Assembly (NCBI GenBank): GCA_963555705.1
Contig: OY743172.1
Coordinates: forward strand, 26,039,446 to 26,103,445
Length of the DNA: 64,000 nt
Origin: Ligustrum vulgare
Lineage: Eukaryota; Streptophyta; Magnoliopsida; Lamiales; Oleaceae
Direction: 5' to 3'
The notes beneath the pieces are model-generated. The model did not search any database. It saw nothing but the letters and a program-made list of their open reading frames with translations, and was not told where the DNA came from. Made by a program: the position numbers and the translations under genes. The stretch's first letter is position 1; every line of letters begins with the position of its first letter. Shown piece by piece: positions 20,578 to 31,509 of this stretch.

Positions 20578-21510
20578 ATTACTATTGCCTGTTTCATTTT
20601 GTTTCTTAAAACAATCTTTCACATGTTGTCCAGGTTTGCCACAGTAATAGCATAGCCTAAGAGGTCTGACAATATTATCTTGACCTACAAAATTATCTTG
20701 GCCTCTGAAATTATTTTGGTTTCTAAAATTTTCTTGACATCTAAAATTGTTCTGACCTCTAAAGGAATTATCCTTAGGCTTATAAAAGTTGTCTTTCTTT
20801 TGAAGGTTACCCTTAACAGGCTTTGTATTTGTGTTATTCCAATTCTTGTTATTGTTAGGAGTATTCCAACTTTTGTTGAAATTGTTCACAGACTTATTTT
20901 TCCTAAAGTAATTATTCTTCTTTGAAGTTCCTATAATATTATAAGTCTCTTTATGACTGTTTTTATATTCCAATTCCTTATTCTTAAGAAAAGTGTGAAC
21001 TATTTCAGTAGTTAACTTTTTACCACCATATTCTAAGGAATTTCTAAGATCCTTAAATTAATCACCCATTGCATTTAGAAGCCAGACAACTTTCTGTTCA
21101 TCGGTCAATTTTTCATCACCATTCAACAAACTTTGAATGATCCTATTAAACCTACTCATATCATCAACATCTTTGGAGGGATCAAATTTAAAAGAAAAAT
21201 ATTGTTTCCAAAGAAAGCATTTATCAGGAAATGAGACAGTGTCATATACTTCCTCCAATTTATCCCAGAGTTCTATGGTAGTTTTAGTCTTACCTATTTG
21301 TCTAATGACATTATCAGATAGGTGAAGAAAAATAGTACTTCAGGAAGTTCCATCCATTTTAGTTTGTCTATCCTGAGCTAAATTAACAGGCCAAGTTTAA
21401 TCAATAGCTTTTGCACACTTCATTTGAAGTAATAAGGATTTCATTTTCTGGCTCCAGAGATTAAAATCTCCTTTGCCATTCCAGACTTCAACATCTACTT
21501 TTATAGCCAT
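20578..21510 (-). pseudogene. Copia gag, broken
   Basis: From the ATG at 21510 the frame reads MAIKVDVEVWNGKGDFNLWS, a standard copia gag start, and soon hits a stop. Later segments are QYFSFKFDPSKDVDDMSRFN and TDEQKVVWLLNAMG (UBN2/Retrotran_gag_2 type), then an Asn/Lys-rich stretch with repeated NFRGQDNF-like units, then the CCHC zinc knuckle CYYCGKPGQHVKDC. It ends GNSN where the Tat-like element entered. It would coat element RNA if intact. Confidence 0.87.
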
Positions 21511-22568
21511 TGAAGTAATGACTAAAGTGTTTTGAGAAAGAGTTTTTCAAAGAATTTAAGCCTTATTCTTTCAAAAGATTATCAGGCAAATCGAAATAGA
21601 GGAATGTAAGACAGGTTCACAAAGTGTATCAAGTAATAAGAGAGAAACGACAAAGTCTAAAATTAAAATATGTCACACAATCTCAAGATTAATCACTAAG
21701 CAATATAGCAATCAAGGTGATCACGGTTCACTAAGAATAATCACACTAAACAGTAGAACCACAAAAGATTAAGTATTGAAAAAATTGTTCTTCCAGTATA
21801 TCCCTCAACCTAATTTGGGTCAACCCAAAAATCCCTCAGATTTCCGAATTTTCAAGAAATCCTGGACAAAGGAAATTAAAGGGGTCCAAGAATAAGTTTC
21901 AAAGACGGAGAGATTTCGGAAAGAACAAAGATTTGAAAAACCAAATGATAATAATAAAGGTATAGTATAAAAAGATATCAGCTTTTGCGAGAAATAGAGT
22001 TACTGCAGTTCCACAAAGGTATAATGCCACACAGACTTAGTGCCTCCAAGTTTCAATACCACAAAGCTTAAATTTCACAAAGTTCCAGTACCACAACGTC
22101 CAATAATATCCACGAAGTTCAACCACCAAGGAATGTCAGATCCCTTCTAAGAATTTTCAATATTTTATAAAAAAATATACCGAGTTCTTGGGATCGTTTA
22201 ATTTGACTCAGAAATCAAAAGATCCAGATACAAAAACAACCAAACCCTTATTTTGAAGACTAGGTTCCAAGAAATTTCACAAAGATATCACGAACATTAC
22301 TGTAAAGAATTTTGAAAATCCTCCAGATCTAAAAATTTCACAAAGTTTTTCAGAAATAAAAAACGTTTTTGTATGGGTTTTTCAAAATATTCAAGAAATC
22401 ATAAATTTCTTAAAAAGACCACAAAGAAACTGGAAACTTTAAATCGTTTTTGAATGAAACCACAAAGAATCTTCCAAAAACAATAGATCCACCCACAAAA
22501 CTCTGGATCTATAAGATCTAAGTCGTAACACAGCATATTCACATGAAACCCTAAGGCTCTGATACCAC
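21511..22568 (-). other. Copia leader and primer site
   Basis: About 1 kb of untranslated leader rich in CCACAAAG words. The minus strand reads TGGTATCAGAGCCTTAGGG from 22567, the initiator-Met-tRNA primer site, one base from the LTR. Confidence 0.88.
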
Positions 22569-23170
22569 TGTTACGTTTTTAAGCCTCAGAATCACCACAC
22601 AGAAATCACAAAGTAAAGATTTAAACATAAAACCTCAGAAACTTTATTAATCAAAAGAAAAATACAAATATCAAAAATGGATTTACAGATCAAAGATAAA
22701 TTTCTCAAAAATATACAAAACTCGCACAACTACCACAAAAATTATAGACCAAACGCTGTAAATCAACCACAAAGTAAAACCATTGATTATTCACATAGAA
22801 TCAGTGTATAAACCACAAAGAATTAGTGCAAGAGATGATATTTTCTCTCTGAACCCACAAAGGAGACGAAAACCAGAGAGAGAGAGAAAGCAATAGAAGT
22901 ATTTGGAATGAATGTAAAAGGTCAGATGAAAACGTGTCCTTATCCCTTGATGAACGGCTAAAATGATGCCAAAATGATCCAACGGTTAGGACTGAATAGG
23001 CAGTATTAGGGTTGGGCTTTAAACTCGGTAAAGTCCTGGGCCATTCAGCAAATATCTGGGTTCACTATATATGGCTTCAATTTTGGGCTCCAGCTCTTTA
23101 ATTTCACCAAATGGGCTCGTCTTCAATTCAGAATTTTTGGGCTGCTGTATCCAGTCCAATTGCACTCACA
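22569..23170 (-). repeat. Copia 5' LTR
   Basis: 602 bp, TGTTACG to CACTCACA, followed by the target duplication CTCTA at 23171-23175. Confidence 0.92.
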
Positions 23171-24044
23171 CTCTATAAAGCAGGCTGTCGGTGAATGGAC
23201 TCACTGTGTGGTAATATGATGCGCTCAATGTGTCCTTTTTGTCATTCCTGAACAAACAAAAACTTGGCTATAAGCATCTGGATCCCAAACTTAAGCTATA
23301 AATACTTTCTAGCAAATTAAGTAAAATACTTACAGGGTCAAAGAAGCAATCATAACTGCATTTGTGAAGCTCGCCTCAAAATTATACTTGGTAAAAGCTC
23401 ATTCGTTGGTGTCAAAAGCCAAGTCTGATCTCAAAGCAGGGTATTAGTTCCCAAAACACCAGAAAATTTGACAATGGGGTTAGATGTTAACCCTATGCTT
23501 GAGCTTATCCCTGCATACTTGTGCAAGTATTGTAATTCCAACTGCTGTGGTTGATAAGGGAAAATAATTAGCGGTACACTACAGATAATAAGCATTAAGA
23601 TTTATGGTGCTATAAACATTAAACACAAAAAGCCCTTGCCTTTCCAGTCCTCTGATCAAGAACTCTAAAGTTCAAAATAGCCTTTAACCCAGGACCAGGT
23701 TCATCAACAGTTACTGTGGTAGAGAGCTGGCATTGACACCATAAGTCAGTTGTACGGTTTACTAAAGTATAAATCCATTTAACATTATTTATTAATTTGT
23801 AAGAAATTTCAACAAAAGCACACAAATTCTAAAATATCTAAGCTTAACATTGTTCTCAGCCACAAAGGAAGGGAATGGAATGGAACGAAACTTCAAGATA
23901 TTACAAAGCACGAGGTAAGAGTACTAATAAAACACATTGCAGGTAGTATCAACTTTAACATTTGTCGTGATATTGTTGTGCTTCAACTGAGCATTGATAT
24001 CAGCTAAAAATAGTTCCCTTTTTTGTTTCTGTTGATGTGAGGGC
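23171..24044 (-). pseudogene. VDAC (mitochondrial porin) gene fragment, introns retained
   Basis: Four minus-strand exon-like blocks match plant VDAC in order. At 24044-23936: KRELFLADINAQLKHNNITT. At 23726-23640: LSTTVTVDEPGPGLKAILNF. At 23541-23334: [20 protein letters not shown], then [10 protein letters not shown], ending at a GTAAGT donor. At 23247-23171: NDKKDTLSASYYHTVSPFTD, after a TTCAG acceptor. Stops and frameshifts (for example after GTNTLL) rule out function. N-terminal exons and the last third are missing. VDAC forms the metabolite channel of the mitochondrial outer membrane. The fragment keeps introns, is in sense with the Helitron, and lies on its 3' side, as in Helitron gene capture. 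The copia cut its last exon. Confidence 0.85.
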
Positions 24045-25329
24045 CTGCAATTGGAGAAAAGAAAAAAATATATGTTGAAAATTTTGAGGTTATAGAAAAG
24101 TAAGATTGATATCAAGAAATGCCATCAGAGTCATAAATGATAATGAATGCAATCAGATTTGAACACTGAAATAGCCAATAGAGTAATAAAATATAATATA
24201 TAAATCACATATTTCGTTTAGTAAGTGTTTAATATTGCATAATGAACTGTCTTCAAGAGATATTTGGGAGGAGGAGGAAAAACAGTAAGTTTTGACAAAT
24301 CCATCATATTTATCTGTTCAATAGCCAGCACTTCCTTTGTTAGATTAAATTTTTTACTTGAATTTGCATTTCAATTATCTCGTTGTTAGGCATACTTGCA
24401 TTCCTGTGATGCACTGCATCTTGTTCTAAATCATTAATTTCAACACTTTGAAATTCCTAGTGACTACATTCTCCAATTGTAGCATAATAGGTTATATTTG
24501 TTAGATACATCAGCTTCTCTCATAAGTTTCGTTATCAATACATAGAGCAACTGTAAGCAACCATACTATTGCAACTTGCAAGGAGCTGATAAACCCTCCC
24601 CAAGACATTTTTCGTCCAATAACTTGGACAATAATGCATTTTTAGACCGGAACAAAGACAAATTGAACACGTTAAGACTAATAAAGGAAGAACAGAGAGC
24701 AAGAAAGGAGGAATGGGTAGAATTCCACAATTAAGATGTGAATACCTTTCTCAACAAAATCAGAGGAAGTGGAGTTCATGGAGTTGTTGGACTAATAAGA
24801 GAATGCAGATCATTTACAAACTGCAAAAATTAATATAAAGATTTGTGAAGAACATAAAGATGATCAAAACATTTATAGCTAGAATGGCAAGAATAGATAT
24901 TTGGGCGTATCTATAATTGATCTCAAATTAAATGCATACAAAAATACGATATGAATAAACCACTAATTGCTATGAACAAATTCAAAATAACAAATTGCAC
25001 AAGATTTGTAAAAGTTAATAATGTCTCACATAAAATTTACTGGTTTCAGATCAACTTTTTCTGTTTCAATTCAGAAATCCATTTGTTTATGCTTTGAGGA
25101 TGTCTCATAGGCTATTTACAACCATGAGGTCGGGGTACCAAGCATTCCTTCGTTTTGAATAAGAGAGGAGAAGTGCGCCTAAAAAATGAAGCTTTGAAGA
25201 TCCTACTTAGTTCATCTCTACAAAATCAAAATGCATTAGAAATAATATTGTATCAAAAGAGAGAGCAAACACCACAAGAAACAACAATAAAAGAAAAAGT
25301 ACATTTGGATTTGTGCACGGTATAGCAAT
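24045..25329 (-). other. Helitron spacer between helicase end and VDAC fragment
   Basis: AT-rich. I searched for the missing VDAC N-terminal exons and for a second Helitron 3' hairpin and found neither. No recognisable coding sequence. Confidence 0.4.
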
Positions 25330-26168
25330 TTTATCATCAAGATTTTGTTAGCGATAAGATTTCTTCGTAGACTACATTCTTCGTGCATGAACCGTGTATT
25401 ATGTCATTTTCACTTGGCTTTATCAAAACCTTGAGAGCTTTACTTTTTTTAGCTCTAGACAACGCGACATATAACTATCCATGTGAAAATACAGGTTCTG
25501 GAAGATACAATCCAACGAAATCCAAAGTTTGACCTTGAGCTTTGTTTATTGTTATTGCGAAACATGGACGAATGGGAAATTGAGTCCTTTTGAACGGAAA
25601 AGAATTCTTATCACTTTTCAAGTGGAATACTTGGAATCCTAGGTAAAAAGACTCTTTTACCACAATTTATTCTAGTAGCTATTTTTCAAATCTAAGACAA
25701 ATTAGTCTTGTGCCATTACATAAACCTTCTGCGGGATTAATTTTCTGAGTAACTTAACAGAACAATTTTGTTTTAGTATAAGTTGATGTGGCGGCATACC
25801 ATTTGGCGTCAATGTATTCAGGAAATCTTCATGGATGCTTTGTTCAGTTTTGTCTAGGGCTTCATCGAAGCTATAATATGTGAAATTATTTCCCGCAAGT
25901 TCTTGTATTAAAATATTATTTATTTGATCAACACATTCATTTTTGGGAGTAAAAATTACTCTATTGCCATTGAGTCTAGATTTTCAGCATAATTCTGTAA
26001 ATTCGGAAAGACAATACGAATTAGTTTTTTCAATGATAATATTTCATCCTCAAAATGTATAGTCATTTCTGATGGAAATTTGATCTTGTTACATGAATGT
26101 TCCTTCTCTATTCCATCGCCAATATTAAGTAAGAATTTAGAGAATATTGGATCTGATTGGGCTCTCAT
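25330..26168 (-). pseudogene. Helitron helicase, C-terminal half
   Basis: Minus strand. MRAQSDPIFSKFLLNIGDGI and LKKLIRIVFPNLQNYAENLD come first. Then, after stops, KNSFPFKRTQFPIRPCFAIT, INKAQGQTLDFVGLYLPEPV, LYVALSRAKKSKALKVLI and TKNVVYEEI follow. These are the PIF1-like SF1 helicase motifs V and VI (INKAQGQT, YVALSRA) and the usual Helitron C terminus. An in-frame stop replaces the residue after FSHG. The helicase moves DNA during rolling-circle transposition in intact elements; here it is broken. Confidence 0.9.
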
Positions 26169-26244
26169 ATTTTGTAATTATTTTATTTGAATTTAGAGAA
26201 TATTGGATCTGATTGGGCTCTCATATTTTGTAATTATTTTATTT
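26133..26244. repeat. 56-bp tandem duplication in the Helitron helicase
   Basis: The 56-bp unit starting GAATTTAGAGAATATT occurs twice head to tail (26133-26188 and 26189-26244), nearly identical. It lies at the site where the helicase N-terminal half, with the P-loop, is missing. Confidence 0.9.
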
Positions 26245-26892
26245 GAGTAAAGTACGACCATAACTATGAGTAAACCAAACTTGCTTGCATTAGTATAGTA
26301 GCAAACAAACGACGCAATGATCTCGGCATTGCGTAACCAGCAGCTTCTGCCAAACAAAGTTAACAATTATTATCCCTACTTAGTAAACCATGCAAAATGA
26401 AGAAGCATAAACACCATTTACTAATCTCAAATGTTCAAAAGATGTCGGTCCTCTAATGTGATTTAGCAAAACTCTCATGTAATACCTCTCCCTTATTTAG
26501 ATTACCTGTAACTATTCTCCCTAGTACCTCTCTTTGCTTCCTAGGAGTCCAAACTCGACCTTGCACATTCCACACAGAATAGCGAGGAAAATCTTTGTAC
26601 AACAACGTTTTGGCCTTTTCATTTGTAGCATTTATTAGAAAATATTCAGTCAACATCGTTCGATGTATATGATTTTGGGAAACAGTGGTTGAAAGATTTT
26701 CTAAATTCCTATAGGTATCCAGGTGATTATTTTCGAGATGTAATTGTAATGAAATAATAGGTGGATATATTTCAGATAAATTAAATGCATATATTCTCCA
26801 CATCGCTTCAAGTGGAGAAATCCACTTAGTAGACTAGTATCTCTCAATTTCATCAATAACTTCATTTTGATCATCATTTATGGAGAAACTTA
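26245..26892 (-). pseudogene. Helitron RepHel, central segment
   Basis: Minus strand: NDDQNEVIDEIERYQSTKWI, then MWRIYAFNLSEIYPPIISLQ, LHLENNHLDTY, TMLTEYFLINATNEKAKTLL and VWTPRKQREVLGRIV. This is the conserved region between Rep and helicase of plant Helitron transposases. After a frame break, SLRRLFATILMQ follows. It then stops short of the helicase P-loop, which is absent. The upstream end is cut by the MITE-like insertion at 26893. Confidence 0.88.
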
Positions 26893-27766
26893 GGTGGCGT
26901 TCTGTTTGTATTTTATTTTGTATTTTCATTTTCGAAAATATTTTGTGTTTTGTGTTTTCATTTTTGTTTTCAAATTTGCTGAAAACGCGTTTGGTTTGTC
27001 ATTTCTGAAAACTGTTTTTGAAAATGAAAAGCTGGAAATCACGTTCTGTTTGAAATTTTGCAAAACACTATTTAAACTATTTTTAATTAAGTTGCTTGCA
27101 GAATACTACTATCTCCAACTCAAATTTCCTTTCACAATACACTAAAAATATGGTTACATGCAACACACTAATGTGAGCATTAAGAGTCTATATTAACACA
27201 GCTTGGTCAGGTTCGGGACTTGAGAAAGCTCTACTTCTATTAAAATCCAGAAAATGCAAGTTCTTTCAAAACCAGCAGAGTCCATTTATCATTGCATTTT
27301 TTGAAATATAACAACAAGAATTCTCATTTAATTTTTTTTTTTTTGTAATGTTGATATTGAATTCAATAAAACTCTATTTAAACTAAGTTCCAAGTTAGGA
27401 TAATTCTCAAAAAAAAAAAAAAAAATTCTTTATTTAGGCTTAGTTCCAAGCTACGATAATTCTAAAAAAATAATAAAAAAATAAAAAAAATAAAAACTTT
27501 ATATTAAGCTTAGTTCTAAGTTAAGATAATTCTATATTAAAAAAAGAAAAAAAAAATTCCCAAAATGCGTTTTCCGCGTTTTGGACATTTTTTTATCGAA
27601 ATACACACAAAACGCCCAAAACGATGTTTCGGGCGTTTTCCGTTTTGTGTACAAATTTTTTTTTTGTTTTCCAAAATGCGTTTTCGAAAATGGTAAAGAG
27701 AACGCGTTTTTAACATTTTCGAAAATAAAAACAGAAAACGACCTCAAAACAGCAAAGAGAACATGG
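26893..27766. mobile_element. MITE-like element, 874 bp, splitting the Helitron gene
   Basis: Flanked by ACTTA (26888-26892 and 27767-27771). The Helitron protein reads in phase across the two flanks (RHERVS, then INDDQNE). Subterminal inverted repeats rich in GTTCTSTTTG and CATTTTCGAAAA words occur at both ends. AT-rich centre with A-tracts, no ORF of its own. A related copy lies at 46108-47057. The superfamily is uncertain (hAT- or Mutator-like). Confidence 0.7.
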
Positions 27767-28110
27767 ACTTACCCTTTCATGCCTTTTGTAAACATATTTA
27801 TATAGATATTTAACAACCTTTGCAGTTGAGCATATTTCTACGTTAATACGAGAATCATATTTAGCTAAAAAAATGAATTATAAGGCACAACCCACTTATT
27901 ATCTAGCATATGCCCTCTAACTTTAATAGATTGATTATCACGATGACGTCTATATGTTGGGTAAGTATTGGTGCCCATGGAAGTCTTTGCAGCATATTCT
28001 CTTGGGTACTTAATTTTGCACACACCATTTTTTTATACAAACATTATTGGAATTTAATGAACCACGAGGACAATGCATATTATGTTTCACAACAACTGAA
28101 TGTAAGTGAG
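27767..28110 (-). pseudogene. Helitron Rep, Helitron-like N region
   Basis: Minus strand: VVKHNMHCPRGSLNSNNVCI, CKIKYPREYAAKT, SIKVRGHMLDNKWVVPYNSF and INVEICSTAKVVKYLYKYVY, then KRHERVS. This is the start of the Rep (HUH nuclease) region of plant Helitrons. The HUH and Tyr motifs themselves are not preserved here. One frameshift separates the first two blocks. Confidence 0.85.
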
Positions 28111-28244
28111 AATAGAGGAAATTTGGGTACAATGAAAATATCCTCTTATCTTGGGCACCTGTCTGTCATCACCTAATTGGTTATGTACTTTATGAAATCG
28201 TGAACAGTGTTACAAAAACTCTCTCTTATTATATAGTTAGGATT

Positions 28245-28282
<38 letters not shown>

Positions 28283-28912
28283 GTGAAGTCATTTTCGAAA
28301 AATCAACTGGAGAAATCATTGGGGGGGGGGGGGAATTACCACACGCGAAAAAATTGAATACCTCTAGACTACAAAAAGAGTCCCTTCAACATCCATGCGG
28401 CTCTGCAAGCAAATTTGAACACATGCAACTGCATTCATCGAAAAATACCACTGGACGGGTAATTTAAGCCCAAAGACGATTCAATCTCAGGGATTCCAAT
28501 TGAACCCAGGACATTTATTGGATCATAATCATGGCCTCATGGGTTGTAGCTAAAGACTATTGCTGTATGAGAACATATCTAGCCAGAAGTAGCAACAAGA
28601 GGTAAATCGCGAGACTACACAAATCGAAGGCAAAAACCCAACCAGAACGAGAAAAGAAAGGAGGATCAAGATATATAGTACGAAGAGAAGATCTGGCGAA
28701 GGTGACAACACAGACGAGAGAACGGTGAGGAACGACTAAAATGGAAGAGATGAAACCCTAACAAAGGGAAAATTCTAGAACACAAGCTTTCTATCGACTT
28801 CAAGATAAGGTATTAGCGTATATTTGTCCAACCAGGAAAACATTTATGTGCTAGAAGGTGAAGTCGTATTTCTGCCTTATGAATAGTGATTTTGAAAGTG
28901 AATCTTATATAT
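28111..28912. other. Upstream part of the Helitron or flank, no gene recognised
   Basis: Contains an (AT)n microsatellite (28251-28276), a 14-base G run (28320-28333) and, on the minus strand near 28700-28760, a leader-like stretch with TTAGGGTTTCATC. No Helitron 5' TC terminus could be pinned down. Confidence 0.4.
28251..28276. repeat. (AT)n microsatellite
   Basis: An uninterrupted TATATA run of about 26 bases. Confidence 0.9.
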
Positions 28913-29065
28913 AGCCCCTGTTTGGTACAACTTAAAATTTAGATTTTAATTTAAGTAAAAGTCAACAATATATATAATGGGATCCACAACTTCTCAACAC
29001 ACATCTCATCAACTTTTATCAAAATTTATTAAAAATCTTATTTTAATCTCCACTAAACAGAGACA
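28913..29065. mobile_element. Small MITE, family 1
   Basis: About 150 bp with AGCCCCTGTTTGGTA at one end and TCTCCACTAAACAGAGACA at the other, so short terminal inverted repeats. Related copies (ATCAAAATYTRYTAAAAAT core, TTTGGTA ends) lie at about 29215-29340, 30002-30144, 30145-30302, 32160-32340 and 36231-36385. Confidence 0.6.
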
Positions 29066-29210
29066 TCTATAATAGTGAAAGGAGGCACTCTAAAATGGTC
29101 ATTTACTTTTTTCAAAAAAAATTCAACATTTTCCTACAAATAAAAGGAGCTCCAAAATGGCAATTTTTCTACTTTTTGCATTTACTTTCACATTATTTTT
29201 TGTTTCTTCT
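29066..29210 (+). mobile_element. Possible 5' end of another Helitron
   Basis: After host A the sequence reads TCTATAATAGTGAAAGGAGG, resembling the TC-initiated 5' ends of plant Helitrons. No matching 3' hairpin/CTRR was found to the right, so this may be a truncated end. Confidence 0.3.
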
Positions 29211-30700
29211 TTAGGGCATGTTTAATGGAGTAAATTTTTATCAAAGTCAAAGTAAACAATTAATCATAATCATATATTTCATTAATTTTTATCAAAATCT
29301 GTTAAAAATTTGATTTTAATTTTCATCAAACAAAGCTTAATTTTTTTTTTTCAATAGAAGCCTAAATTTGACTACCTGTGTTATTTTATCTTAGTCCCTG
29401 TCCAATAATTAAGAGTTATTTTTCAACGCAATGTTCAAGTACTTCAATTTCAAGCAATCTGGATTTTACTTATCTTTTATAACTAATCAGTGGTTAAGAA
29501 ATTGAATATTCGATGAAGAAACTCTATAACGCAATCTCTTTGATTTAAAAACATATGTTTAGCTTCATGTACCTACTACAAATCATAGATATTATCTTTA
29601 GAATTATTCTATTAAGTACTCAACAACACTATACCATATGCTTTGTATGTGTGTCTCGCGTCTCACTAGCCTCTTCCATAAAAGATCCACTTGAGATTTT
29701 TAGAAGAGTTAAGACAATGTTTGAGCCCCATTATTTGGAAACCAAGTTTTTTTAAACACCCAATTTCAGCCATTCATTTTAGTCAAATCTACCACATTTA
29801 ACTTTTCAAACAAATTTTAACCATACATTCTCTTAAAAATGCTATTCAAAATTACATTATTTTTCAAATAATTGGGCTCAAACACGAGCTAATTTTTTTA
29901 GCTTATCTATAACATATTTTAAATCTTTTTATTAAAAAATACTTTTGACTTATCAAATAATTAATAATTAATGCCTTTATTTGATGAGAACTGAAATTAA
30001 TTTTTATTAAGCCTATGCTTGGTATAAATTAAAAATCAAAATTTTAATTTAAATCAGAGTGAACAATTAATCTTAACAACATATTTAATGAGACTTGCAA
30101 CTTTTATCAAAATCTACTAAATCTTGATAAAAATTAATTAAGCCCCAGTTTGGTAGCTCTAAAATTTTAATTCAATTCAAAGTCAATATTTAATCTTAAC
30201 CACACATTTTATGGGGTCTAAAACTTTTCAATTACATATCTCATCGACATTTATTAAAATCTATTAAAAATTTGATTTTTATCAATACCAAACATGAGCT
30301 AAATTTGAGGTTGAAAAGTTGTGAAACTCATACAATACATGATTAAGCCTCTATTTGATAACATTCTTTTATTTATAAATAAAGAATTTGATGTTTTGAG
30401 GTAAAATAACTGGTCATAAAATGAATTTTAGATGTGTTTATAGATTTGTTTATAAATAATTTACTAGTAGATGTTAAAAGACAATTTACTAGTATAGATG
30501 TTAAAAGTTAGATCTTAATACTCTATTTGTAGTGCTGTAGCAATTATAAATTGATTTATTTATATTTTTGAGTAAAATATTTGGTTAAATAGTGGAAAGA
30601 AAAATGCACAATTAAAGAATAAAAAGTGATTTGAGATTTTTTGTTGTTTATATTATATATAAATTGATTCATGAATTGTAAAAATTTAGTCAAATAACAG
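29211..30700. other. AT-rich upstream region of MOM1-like gene with MITE copies
   Basis: Three degraded family 1 MITE copies (about 29215-29340, 30002-30144, 30145-30302) in AT-rich DNA. A direct repeat TTTACTAGTAgATGTTAAAA lies near 30460-30510. No ORF recognised. Confidence 0.5.
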
Positions 30701-30794
30701 TCTTGACATACAGATTTTTATTTTATGTTTTTCAAAAATCCGATAAAAGAAAATAAGGGCAAAATTGGAAAAGCAGAATCCAGTTAGCCGTTCC

Positions 30795-30800
30795 TATAAA
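30795..30800 (+). promoter_or_regulatory. TATA box of the MOM1-like gene
   Basis: CCTATAAATG lies about 700 bp before the ATG. A transcription start some 30 bases downstream (about 30825-30835, TGTGGGGAAAG) would fit. Inferred from sequence and spacing only. Confidence 0.5.
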
Positions 30801-30825
30801 TGCAAGGTGTGGCTGGCACTCGTAA

Positions 30826-31509
30826 TGTGTGGGGAAAGTTTTGGGCGCTATACTTCTCTCCCGACTACTACTATCGATTATTGTAAATAAATCTGTAGAA
30901 AATCATAGAGCAATGCCATGAATTTACACTTCTAGGGTTTCTTCAAGGAGTATTTCAAACAGATTCTGGTAAAATTTGATATCTGATGTTACAATTTATG
31001 CTAAAATCTAGGGTTTTATTTTGCGCTTAAAAGTACATTTTGTTTTTTAATTATTTTCTTGCGTTTCCCTTTCTGCAAATTCTCAATGGTTGATCGTTCT
31101 TCAATTTTTCAGAGGTTCCTTTAATTAGGGAAATTTTTAACACATATTCTTTTGTTTATTTGTGTTGCATGGTGTTGATTTACTACATATAGGAAAAATA
31201 ACAATTAATTAAATTTGTTAAAAGCACGTTGAACATTGTTGTTTGGAAACTATGTTTGACAAATAATAAAATCTTAAAACTGTAATTGATGGATTAGCGA
31301 AGAACAATTATATATATTTAATAATGATAGTTCAAACTACAAAGTGATTTTCAGAGGAAGTTTACAATTAGGTTTCATTGTATGTCCCGGCTCACTGAAT
31401 CAAATTGTTTTAACATCTAATACTTTTTGCCCTTCAGTATTACTTTTACATTGAAGTTGTGGAAGATTTTTAAGTTTAAGACGAGTGGTTACAGCTTTAG
31501 CTGAAAAGG
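30826..31509 (+). other. 5' leader of the MOM1-like gene, with probable leader intron
   Basis: A leader exon seems to run to about 30969, ending at CTG|GTAAAA. A leader intron then ends at CTTTAG just before CTGAAAAGGATGG. The leader holds two tiny uORFs (ATG CCA TGA near 30913, and an overlapping five-codon one). Splice sites here are inferred only. Confidence 0.45.

Larger units (their letters stand above)
1373..23170 (-). mobile_element. Ty1/copia LTR retrotransposon, old, carrying three secondary insertions
   Basis: A full copia element on the minus strand: 5' LTR 22569-23170, primer site, gag, protease, integrase, RT and RNase H in copia order (integrase before RT), 3' LTR 1373-1974. 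Both LTRs are 602 bp and the element is flanked by CTCTA (1368-1372 and 23171-23175). Coding parts contain many stops and frameshifts, and the LTRs differ at many sites by eye, so it is old and inactive. Its own length is much less than 21.8 kb: the solo LTR 2249-2978, the non-autonomous element 4566-6955 and the Tat-like element 8289-20577 are later insertions. It landed in the VDAC-like exon of the Helitron. Confidence 0.93.
1142..28110 (-). mobile_element. Degraded RepHel Helitron, split by a nested LTR pile
   Basis: Two signals define this unit. At its low-coordinate end, read on the minus strand, are a 6-bp-stem hairpin and a terminal CTAG followed by host T, the hallmark of a Helitron 3' end. 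At 25.3-28.1 kb the same strand encodes pieces of a Helitron Rep/helicase protein in the right order. Between them lies a VDAC-like fragment and a copia insertion that accounts for most of the length. The 5' terminus (TC) was not found, so the right-hand limit is only the last recognisable coding sequence. That the hairpin end belongs to this coding copy is inferred from strand and order. Confidence 0.5.

Noticed and set aside
28243..28467. 74-codon ORF at the (AT)n repeat
   Set aside because: It begins in a microsatellite and runs through a poly-G tract; not credible as a gene.
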